In this document: positions 1-6,709 of the stretch, piece after piece
Layout: every line of letters starts with the position of its first letter
How positions within the stretch are numbered: the first letter of the stretch is position 1
Source: Bacteroidota bacterium
GTDB taxonomy: Bacteria; Bacteroidota; Bacteroidia; Chitinophagales; Chitinophagaceae
Direction: 5' to 3'
Assembly: GCA_023423015.1 (NCBI GenBank)
Contig: JAFAGE010000425.1
Span: 1-13,433 of the forward strand
DNA length: 13,433 nucleotides
The notes under the pieces: model-generated
Told to the model about the DNA's origin: nothing
The model's input: the letters and a program-made list of their open reading frames with translations, nothing else
Databases searched by the model: none
Program-made: the position numbers and the translations under genes

Positions 1-694
1 CTGCATCGTCTACATAGCAGAAAGAACGTGTCTGGTCAAATCCATAAATAGTAAATGGTTCCTCACCTTTCAAAAATCGTTGTGTCACCTGTGGTATTAC
101 ATGTTTGAAACCCATACGCTCACCGTATACATTGTGATACCTTACAACCACACATTCAAACCCCAGCATTTTTGAATAATTGAGAAACCCAGATTCACCA
201 AGCATCTTCGTTACAGCATATGTAAAACGAGGATGGCTGATATCTTCAATACAAAGCGGCACTTCTTCGGGCGTGGGAATTTTATAACCAAATGCCTCAA
301 TTGTGCCGGCATAACATTCACTGGTAGAAGTAAACAACACCTTACCGCATTTCGCTTTTCTGAGCCACTCCAGTGTATTCATAATGAGTAGCGTGTTGAT
401 GCGGATAATCTCGTGCGGCATGTCGCGCGTGTATTCAACACCCACAACTGACGCAAGCATATAAACATAATCGTAGTCTTTATCCAATGCATCAAACGAA
501 GATGGGTCGGTACAATCACCTTCTATTAAGCGGATGTTATGTTGGTGTTTCAGGCGTAACAACTCCTCGTCGGCTTTACCCCTGAAAAAGCTGTCGATAA
601 TAGTAATTTCGTAACTACGATTTTGGGCAAGCAGATACTTCGCGATTCGCATCCCGATAAAACCCGCTCCTCCTATCAGTAAAACTTTCTTCAT
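1..694 (-). CDS. NAD-dependent epimerase/dehydratase, nucleotide-sugar SDR family (3' end outside window)
   Basis: Extended short-chain dehydrogenase acting on a nucleotide sugar in the cytoplasm. The 231 codons visible start at ATG 694. They show the Rossmann motif GGAGFIG (residues 8-14), an acidic residue after the second strand (D34), the active-site segment FTSTSECY (121-128) and the catalytic YxxxK pair (Y159, K163), then RYHNVYGERMGFKHVIPQ, typical of sugar-nucleotide epimerases, decarboxylases and 4,6-dehydratases. The Ser-Glu in STSEC resembles UDP-glucuronate decarboxylases and LegB-type dehydratases more than simple 4-epimerases. Members are usually 310-330 residues, so roughly the last quarter is missing. 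It starts 19 nt after the sugar dehydrogenase gene and is the last operon gene visible. A role on the uronate made by that dehydrogenase is inference. The family call is firm; the substrate is unknown. Confidence 0.85.
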   Translation of the reverse strand, partial: MKKVLLIGGAGFIGMRIAKYLLAQNRSYEITIIDSFFRGKADEELLRLKHQHNIRLIEGDCTDPSSFDALDKDYDYVYMLASVVGVEYTRDMPHEIIRINTLLIMNTLEWLRKAKCGKVLFTSTSECYAGTIEAFGYKIPTPEEVPLCIEDISHPRFTYAVTKMLGESGFLNYSKMLGFECVVVRYHNVYGERMGFKHVIPQVTQRFLKGEEPFTIYGFDQTRSFCYVDDA

Positions 695-713
695 AGAATA
701 TAAAAACTACATG

Positions 714-2204
714 TCAGATGTCACCCCTTCCAACGATAGACAATTTACATTGCTTGTTGAACCGATCTATTTCCTGTTTGTTTAAAAAGCCCACGGCGTC
801 GAAAACAAACAAATCTTTTGAATTGTCTATCAACTGCTCCAATACCTCATCACTCCTGAAATAATCGTGTCTTGTACAGAATACAACAACCTGGGGACTG
901 AATACTACCAATTGATTTAAAGATTGAGATGCAAGATTCTTCTCAGACCAGATTGGCACATAAGCATCATTGAATTGGACTTCGGCACCAGCTTCCAACA
1001 GCAAATCGTACAGCACCTCCGCCGGTGCGTACCGCGTGTCTCCTACATTACTCAGGTACGACACTCCAAGGAAAGCTACCCTTTTCCCTTTCAGACTTCC
1101 TCCGAGTTTGTTCCTGATAAGTTGAAAAGTGTGAATGGGCATCCGGTCGTTGATCGACACCGCCGCTACGCTTTGTGAAAGTGGCCCGGCACCATTAAAC
1201 ATCCGTTGACGCGCCCAGCTGGCCAGCAGCGGATCCTTTGGTAAACAATAACCACCAACACCAAGTCCCGGTGACATAATATTTTTATGCGTGGGGCGCA
1301 TTCTTATGGCATCGAGAATCTCATACAGGTTAACACCCGCTTCTTCTGAAAAAGCCGTCCACTCCTGCATGAAGGCGATATTCATCGCGCGGAATGAATT
1401 CTCCAGCACTTTTGACATTTCTGACGCCGTAGTAGAGTGTAATCGGGTTAATCGGAACTTATCAGTATAAATAATTGTTCTCAAAAATTGTTCAGTAGCA
1501 TTTGCACTTTTTTCATCAATCCCCGAGTATACACGATAAAAATTCTGAATCGAGTCCACATATCCGGGGCCAGGCATCACCCGCTCATATGAATGGCCAA
1601 TTTTTACCTCGTTAGCTACTCGTCTCTTTTTAAGCATCTCATCGAATACCGGTTTCACAATCTTTTCGCAGGTTCCGGGAGGCACAGTTGTTTCAACTAA
1701 AACCAGGATATTTGGCCGGCAATTTGTCGCAATTGTTTCTATGGCTTTGCGGAAAGCATCTGTACTCACGTCGTAATTTTCAAGACTGTAGTCCTCCGAT
1801 GATGTTTTTGCTACATCAAGATTGATGTCAACTATCACAACATCCGCAACTTTGTATGCATATGGATCGAAGGTGGCAAACAGGTTTCCTTTCGCGCGTG
1901 CAGCATTATAATACTCTTCAACTTTTTTGTCTGTCGAGATTACCGGGAATATTCCATCGTTTATGGATTTGATTTTCCAGTATGTATCTTTTTTAGGCAA
2001 GTCGACGCCGATCACAGCATATTCTTCGCTAATGGCATTTGCCACAACCAACGACATCACTGCCCCCACGAATCCAAGACCCTGCACAACCACTACTTTT
2101 TTACCACGATTCCTTTCCAGGAAATTGTCAATATTCCTACGGTCGTCCGGAATCTGTGGAAGAGGATAATGTCTGCCTGCAATCTCTTTGTCAGACTCAA
2201 ACAT
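714..2204 (-). CDS. Nucleotide-sugar 6-dehydrogenase (UDP-glucose/UDP-ManNAc dehydrogenase family)
   Basis: NAD-dependent four-electron oxidation of a UDP-hexose or UDP-HexNAc to the uronic acid. Counting from ATG 2204 (496 aa), the N-terminal Rossmann motif GLGFVG lies at 42-47, VETTVPPGTC at about 170-179, the helix with catalytic K265 and N269 (SEMSKVLENSFR) in the middle, the catalytic cysteine motif GVGGYCLPKDP with Cys320, and GDTRYAPA of the C-terminal UDP-binding domain at about 388. An extension of about 35 residues precedes the Rossmann strand, which is unusual for the family. ATG 2204 shares one base with the stop of the neuC-like gene (TGATG); a TTG three bases upstream is also in frame but less likely. 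The lack of a WecB-type non-hydrolysing epimerase nearby makes a UDP-ManNAcA role less likely. The substrate is not decided by sequence alone. Confidence 0.9.
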   Translation of the reverse strand: MFESDKEIAGRHYPLPQIPDDRRNIDNFLERNRGKKVVVVQGLGFVGAVMSLVVANAISEEYAVIGVDLPKKDTYWKIKSINDGIFPVISTDKKVEEYYNAARAKGNLFATFDPYAYKVADVVIVDINLDVAKTSSEDYSLENYDVSTDAFRKAIETIATNCRPNILVLVETTVPPGTCEKIVKPVFDEMLKKRRVANEVKIGHSYERVMPGPGYVDSIQNFYRVYSGIDEKSANATEQFLRTIIYTDKFRLTRLHSTTASEMSKVLENSFRAMNIAFMQEWTAFSEEAGVNLYEILDAIRMRPTHKNIMSPGLGVGGYCLPKDPLLASWARQRMFNGAGPLSQSVAAVSINDRMPIHTFQLIRNKLGGSLKGKRVAFLGVSYLSNVGDTRYAPAEVLYDLLLEAGAEVQFNDAYVPIWSEKNLASQSLNQLVVFSPQVVVFCTRHDYFRSDEVLEQLIDNSKDLFVFDAVGFLNKQEIDRFNKQCKLSIVGRGDI

Positions 2205-3310
2205 CAAAATAGTTTTTTGAGGATGCCGATAATTTTATTTGCTGCTGTACCGTCGCCATATGGATTACGGAATTGCATTCCTCCCAGGTTCTTTTCAACA
2301 AATTCTACCGCTTCAACAATTGCGCTCGTTTGATTGGGAACGTGCAAAACGTTCTCACCAGCGGTTCGGCCTTTTTGCCTGTTGCCCACATTTATCACGG
2401 GCTTATTAAAAGAAGCCGCTTCAATAATGCCGCTCGAAGTGTTGCCGATCATCATTTGGCAGTATTTCATTGCCGAGAGGTAACCACGCTGTCCTAAATT
2501 TTCAAAACATCTGATTTTTGAAGGCTCTTCCTTTTCAAACATCATCAACTGATTTCTTATCACCGAGCCCTGTGTATCAGCATTTGGAAGCGTACAGAGA
2601 ACTTTATAGGGAAGCTGCTTCAATGCACCGGTTAGTTCATGCACGAATTCTTCATTTCTCAGGTCAACTGTTTCGGGATGATATGTAACCAATGCATATG
2701 GTTCCCGCACGTTGAACCCAAATAGTTTGCTGAACTCATCCGGGCTGTATAATTCTGCGAGATTTATTCCGTCGATACCAAGTGCCCCAACGTTATACAC
2801 CTTTTTCGCACTACCAACAATCTGCGCCACCCTGGCGGCATGCTGTTCTGTACTTGCAAAATGAAAATCAGAAAACGCGGTAATAGCGTGCCTGAATTTG
2901 TCGTCTATTGCACCAAGGGTAGATTCTCCGCCGTGTAAATGGGCAATCGGAATGTTGTATGGAAGAAGGGAAGCTGCAGCAGAAAACATCTCAAATCGGT
3001 CACCGAGCACAAAAACAACATCAACTTCATCCTTGTACCGGCTCCATAAAGAACCGAAATTAGTTACAGTAGCCCCCATCGATTGCACGATTCCCGAAGG
3101 TGAATCGTCGTCAACAAGGGATTGAATTTTTTCACTTACCTCAATGCCGTACTCCTTCTCAATAAGAACGACAGTGCGGCCGAACTTCGACGATGTGTGC
3201 ATACCTCCTGCGAACACATAATATTTCCATCCCTCCTGCTCAATCGCCCTGATGAGAGGGAGATAAATCCCAAAGTCTGCTCTCGAAGTTGTTATAAAGC
3301 CGCATCTCAC
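2204..3310 (-). CDS. neuC: Hydrolysing UDP-N-acetylglucosamine-type 2-epimerase (NeuC/LegG family)
   Basis: Releases free ManNAc, or the 6-deoxy-diacetamido analogue in legionaminate synthesis, from the NDP-sugar while inverting C2. This makes the substrate for the synthase encoded upstream. The 368-residue protein has the GT-B fold signatures of the hydrolysing branch: TTSRADFGIY near the N-terminus (7-16), LGDR (102-105), HGGE followed by GAIDDKFRHAIT (126-144), TYHPETV (209-215), GNTSSGIIEA (289-298) and RQKGR (311-315). The start is GTG, chosen because GTGA gives a 4-nt overlap with the stop of neuA and the protein begins exactly where the family does. NeuC and LegG homologues are hard to separate by eye, so the exact NDP-sugar is open. 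Confidence 0.92.
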   Translation of the reverse strand: MRCGFITTSRADFGIYLPLIRAIEQEGWKYYVFAGGMHTSSKFGRTVVLIEKEYGIEVSEKIQSLVDDDSPSGIVQSMGATVTNFGSLWSRYKDEVDVVFVLGDRFEMFSAAASLLPYNIPIAHLHGGESTLGAIDDKFRHAITAFSDFHFASTEQHAARVAQIVGSAKKVYNVGALGIDGINLAELYSPDEFSKLFGFNVREPYALVTYHPETVDLRNEEFVHELTGALKQLPYKVLCTLPNADTQGSVIRNQLMMFEKEEPSKIRCFENLGQRGYLSAMKYCQMMIGNTSSGIIEAASFNKPVINVGNRQKGRTAGENVLHVPNQTSAIVEAVEFVEKNLGGMQFRNPYGDGTAANKIIGILKKLF

Positions 3311-4017
3311 GAGTCAAATTCAATTAAGGTTTTCTCCAGCAGAAACTCTGCGTACAGCCAGTCGGTCATATCATCTATGTCTACGCGGTAAATATCATCC
3401 ATCATGTATTTCTTCATCTTTTTGAAAGATGCAGTTGAACCATGCTGTTTCAGTGAAGCGATATTATAAATGTAAATTGAACCATTTATCTCATAAACAT
3501 CCGGCACTTCCTGCCGCGTTGTGAAATTTCCTTCTTTTGATTTTTTCAAATAGCCGGCATTGTCCTCCTCCATCAAAAGATAGTATGGATTCGACTTTGT
3601 TCTGGTCACAGACATCACGAGGTCAGTCTCTTTGTCGAAGACACTCAATGCTTCTGTATAATGTTTTCGCAATCTGAAAGGAGAAGTGGGCTGAAACAGG
3701 GCAAGTGCATCATACGTTTGTCCGGCTTTCTCATAAAAATCTAATGCGTGCATCAGCACATCGTATGTTGAGCTATTATCTTCAGCAAGATATTTTGGCC
3801 GAAGAAAAGGTGCCTTTAGTCCATATTCCGAAGCAACTTTCCGGATAGCTTCATCATCGGTGGATAAACAAATATTTCTTTCATCAAAAAGCAATCTCAC
3901 AAATTCAATTGTGTATGCAATCAGCGGCTTACCATGAAGTGGCTTTATGTTTTTTCCAGGTATCCCCTTCGAGCCCCCGCGAGCCGGTATCACAGCCAGC
4001 ACGTTCATAGGCTGCAT
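3307..4017 (-). CDS. neuA: CMP-nonulosonate cytidylyltransferase (acylneuraminate cytidylyltransferase family)
   Basis: Activates the nine-carbon acid with CTP to the CMP-sugar used by glycosyltransferases. The 236-residue protein is a full-length single-domain member. It has the nucleotide-binding loop IPARGGSKGIPGKN (10-23), LSTDDEAI (51-58), FQPTSPFR (108-115), the RQE-P and INGSIY segment (168-183) and the metal-binding DIDDMTDW (213-220). The ATG at 4017 overlaps the stop of the preceding gene by one base (TGATG). A second in-frame ATG at 4008 would start nearer the conserved core, so the first three residues are uncertain. There is no fused hydrolase or phosphatase domain of the kind seen in some NeuA proteins. 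Whether it handles Neu5Ac, legionaminate or another acid cannot be read from these motifs. Confidence 0.93.
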   Translation of the reverse strand: MQPMNVLAVIPARGGSKGIPGKNIKPLHGKPLIAYTIEFVRLLFDERNICLSTDDEAIRKVASEYGLKAPFLRPKYLAEDNSSTYDVLMHALDFYEKAGQTYDALALFQPTSPFRLRKHYTEALSVFDKETDLVMSVTRTKSNPYYLLMEEDNAGYLKKSKEGNFTTRQEVPDVYEINGSIYIYNIASLKQHGSTASFKKMKKYMMDDIYRVDIDDMTDWLYAEFLLEKTLIEFDS

Positions 4018-5072
4018 CAGAATGTGATATGTTTAATATCTTCCTGCACGCGCAGGTAATCTTCGTGCCTTCCGATATCAATCCAATACCCAAGTAAAGG
4101 ATAATGTGTAACCTTCTTCCCCGAATCAATCAGTGTAGTCATCAGGTCAGTGGCGTTGTAATGAGTCTGCGCCGGAATTCCATTTCTGACTTCGCCTTTG
4201 ATCAGGTAAATGCCGGCATTGGAGTAGTAAGTATACGTTGGCTTTTCCCTGAAGGAAACAATCTTGTCGTGATTCAGTTCCAATACGCCATAAGGCACTT
4301 TCACCTGGTAAGGTATACTCGCGATACACATCGAAGAACCATTTTCGATGTAAAATTGGAAGAAGTCTTCGAAATCGATGTTCGATAATATATCCGCATT
4401 CATCACAAGCAGATGTTCCATTGAAAGCTTGGGGATCATCGTTATCGAACCCAATGTGCCAAGTGGAACCGTTTCTTCGAGGTAGGTAATTTTTACATTC
4501 TTCTGCTCACCATTGCCGAGATAATCTTTTATCTGCTCCGCGAGATGTTTGACGCTGATATAGAAGTTGGTAATTCCAAACTTAATCAGCCTGTCAATAT
4601 TATGTTCAATGATCGGCTTACTACCAACCTTAAGCATCGGCTTGGGTACTGTGTCGGTTAGCGGGCTCAACCTGGTTCCCCTGCCACCTGCCATAATCAC
4701 GGCTGCAGCAGGAATAACACTATGTGTAAACTTAAGGTCGATGATCTTAACAATCTCTTTGCGATCGTTAAGCATCGGTATAAGGTAAATCTCTTTTTTC
4801 CTGAAGGCCGACAGCGTTTTGTTTTCGAGGTCTGCAGGCGTTATGTACCTGTAGTTCGTGTTCATAAACATCTCTACCGGATGTGAAATTTCCCTGTCGT
4901 TCAAAAGGCCGCGTCGTATGTCGCCATCGGTTATTGTTCCGACAAGTTTTGCAGATTCATCTACCACAAACAGGGTTTTACTTTCTGCATCGGGTAGAGT
5001 TTCCAGACGTTTCAAAGCCTCCCTGGCTATAGTTCCTGTCGTTATGATGTGTTTTTGATAGCTACGGATCAT
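4017..5072 (-). CDS. CBS-domain sugar-1-phosphate nucleotidyltransferase (PtmE-like)
   Basis: The 351-residue protein has a tandem CBS module (about residues 5-117; TLFVVDESAKLVGTITDGDIRRGL is followed by a second, weaker repeat). A complete NTP-transferase domain follows: MAGGRGTRLSPLTDTVPKPM (127-146), the acceptor region MNADIL (224-229), EKP (276-278) and GYWIDIGRHEDYLR (328-341). This architecture matches Campylobacter PtmE, the glucosamine-1-phosphate guanylyltransferase that feeds the GDP-linked legionaminic acid pathway, and many uncharacterised homologues in surface-sugar loci. It lies between the NeuB-like and NeuA-like genes. It overlaps the synthase gene by 4 nt (ATGA) and neuA by 1 nt, which supports a role in making the nonulosonate precursor. 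The nucleotide (GTP, UTP or CTP) cannot be read with certainty. CBS domains often bind adenosyl nucleotides, so allosteric control is possible. Confidence 0.88.
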   Translation of the reverse strand: MIRSYQKHIITTGTIAREALKRLETLPDAESKTLFVVDESAKLVGTITDGDIRRGLLNDREISHPVEMFMNTNYRYITPADLENKTLSAFRKKEIYLIPMLNDRKEIVKIIDLKFTHSVIPAAAVIMAGGRGTRLSPLTDTVPKPMLKVGSKPIIEHNIDRLIKFGITNFYISVKHLAEQIKDYLGNGEQKNVKITYLEETVPLGTLGSITMIPKLSMEHLLVMNADILSNIDFEDFFQFYIENGSSMCIASIPYQVKVPYGVLELNHDKIVSFREKPTYTYYSNAGIYLIKGEVRNGIPAQTHYNATDLMTTLIDSGKKVTHYPLLGYWIDIGRHEDYLRVQEDIKHITF

Positions 5073-6070
5073 ATTTCGATTAATTCGTCTGCTTCAAAAC
5101 GCCTTTTCGCCTTTTGCCCGATCACTTTGTTCCAAAGCATCGGACTTATTCCATTCCCTGGCCTTTTTACTGCAAGGTTTTCTTCCGAAAGAATCTCACC
5201 GGCTTCTATATTTCTTGCTGCAACAATACTTTTCCTCGCAACATCCTTGTTCTTTATTTCTGATGCACTTGCCACTTTATCTTTATTTCCTAACGCCAGC
5301 TCGATGTTCCTGATCGATTTTACCATCGCAGCAAGTTCGTCGGGCTCCAGAGATGCTTTGTGATCGGGACCTTCCATTTGCCTGTCGAGCGTAAAATGTT
5401 TTTCTATTACAACGGCACCGAGTGCTACCGCTGCTACGGGAACTTCTATACCAACCGTATGATCCGAATAACCTACGCGCACATTGAAAGCATCGGCCAA
5501 TGTTTGCATTGCGCGAAGGTTTACGTCTTCAAATGGTGTGGGATATTCGGTATTACAGTGAAGAATGGTGAGATGATCCCTGCGGAAACCGGTAGACAGT
5601 ATCACGTCTACTGCAGCTGCAACTTCTTCCAATCCCGACATGCCGGTGGAAAGAATAAGCATATCAAAGCTCGCAGCCATCTTTTGCAGGTAAGGGAGAT
5701 TGGTGATTTCACCCGATGGAATTTTGCCGAGGCGAATGCCGAGCCTCATTAGAAGATCAATGCTATCGAGATCAAAAGGCGTAGATAAAAACTGAATGCC
5801 TTTTTTATTGGCGTGGGTGATCAGCTCTTTATGATCGTGTTCCGAGAGTTCGAGTTTCTGCAGAAAAGCAATCTGATGATCAGCACCTGTATTTGCCTTC
5901 TGGTATTTAGCGGCGCTGGCAAACCTGCTGGCTATTTTGTTGGCCTTGAAGGTTTGAAACTTCACAAAATCTGCTCCGGCAGCCGCGGCAACATCAATCA
6001 GCTCTTTTGCAATGTGAATACTGCCGTTGTGATTTACGCCTGCCTCTGCAATAATGATTACGTTACCCAT
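5069..6070 (-). CDS. neuB: N-acylneuraminate/legionaminate synthase (NeuB/LegI family)
   Basis: Condenses phosphoenolpyruvate with ManNAc, or its 2,4-diacetamido-6-deoxy analogue, to the nine-carbon acid. The 333-residue protein has a TIM-barrel NeuB domain: IAEAGVNHNGS (7-17), KFQTFKANKI (37-46), IPSGEITNLP (117-126), STGMS (141-145), HCNTEYPTP (171-179), GYSDHTVG with metal-ligand candidate H204, and EKHFTLD with H225. These two histidines are spaced as in characterised NeuB enzymes. GPDHKASLEP (234-243) is the NeuB/LegI signature and argues against a PseI-type synthase. A C-terminal SAF (antifreeze-like) domain follows from about 278. The gene overlaps the neuD-like gene by 8 nt and the nucleotidyltransferase gene by 4 nt, so it is translationally coupled within the operon. 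Confidence 0.95.
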   Translation of the reverse strand: MGNVIIIAEAGVNHNGSIHIAKELIDVAAAAGADFVKFQTFKANKIASRFASAAKYQKANTGADHQIAFLQKLELSEHDHKELITHANKKGIQFLSTPFDLDSIDLLMRLGIRLGKIPSGEITNLPYLQKMAASFDMLILSTGMSGLEEVAAAVDVILSTGFRRDHLTILHCNTEYPTPFEDVNLRAMQTLADAFNVRVGYSDHTVGIEVPVAAVALGAVVIEKHFTLDRQMEGPDHKASLEPDELAAMVKSIRNIELALGNKDKVASASEIKNKDVARKSIVAARNIEAGEILSEENLAVKRPGNGISPMLWNKVIGQKAKRRFEADELIEI

Positions 6071-6704
6071 TGAGTTTCCGGAATGGATTTCCTGCGTAAG
6101 TTCCCGCTTCGAAAATCGCTTTGTAGATCACTGTTCCTGCACCAATAATCGTGTTCGAAGGGATGCTTACGTTGTTCGATACTACCGAACCACTGCCAAT
6201 GAAAACCTCATTGCCGATATCCGCACCACCATTAATAACGCTGTGCGTAGAAATGTGACAATGATTTCCAATTTCTGCATCGTGCTCAATTGATGCGCGG
6301 GTGTTGATAATATTGTTCTCAGCAATTGTAGCGAAAGCATTTACTAAAGCGTCGTGCATGACAATGGTGCCGTTGCCGATAGTAGCTTTTTTGCTCACAT
6401 AGGCTCGTGGGGAAATAATAACAGGAAGGTGAGCCTTCAATTCCTTAAGTTGATTGTAAATCTGTTTTCTTACTCCGGTCCGCGCTATATCGCCCATTGT
6501 AAGGAGGAAATGATGACCCTGGAGAGCGAGCTTCGGGATGTCTGCGTCGGTTCCGATCACTTTATACCCGCTGACTTCTTTATCGAGATTTGCGGGGGTG
6601 TCCAGGATTCCTTCAATTTTGAATTGGCCACCTGCTTCAATTACATCTATGCATGATTTGCAGTGTCCCCCTCCGCCGATTAATATCAGAGTTCTTTCTG
6701 CCAT
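6063..6704 (-). CDS. neuD: NeuD/PglD/LegH-like sugar O- or N-acetyltransferase
   Basis: The 213-residue protein combines a small Rossmann-like N-terminal domain with the glycine-rich loop IGGGGHCKSCIDVI (9-22) and a left-handed beta-helix acyltransferase domain of hexapeptide repeats (about 100-205). The histidine in SIEHD (H141) aligns with the catalytic base of PglD, in the sequence NTRASIEHDAEIG. Members acetylate either sialic acid hydroxyls (NeuD) or the 4-amino group of a UDP- or GDP-linked bacillosamine precursor (PglD, LegH). The neighbouring PtmE-like gene makes the LegH role attractive, but this is inference. It starts 5 nt after the wzc stop and overlaps the synthase gene by 8 nt. 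Confidence 0.88.
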   Translation of the reverse strand: MAERTLILIGGGGHCKSCIDVIEAGGQFKIEGILDTPANLDKEVSGYKVIGTDADIPKLALQGHHFLLTMGDIARTGVRKQIYNQLKELKAHLPVIISPRAYVSKKATIGNGTIVMHDALVNAFATIAENNIINTRASIEHDAEIGNHCHISTHSVINGGADIGNEVFIGSGSVVSNNVSIPSNTIIGAGTVIYKAIFEAGTYAGNPFRKLNG

Positions 6705-6709
6705 CAGGA

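Noticed and set aside
2205..2207. TTG as start of the sugar dehydrogenase
   Set aside because: The next codon is ATG and shares a base with the upstream stop (TGATG), the usual coupled start. TTG would add only one residue.
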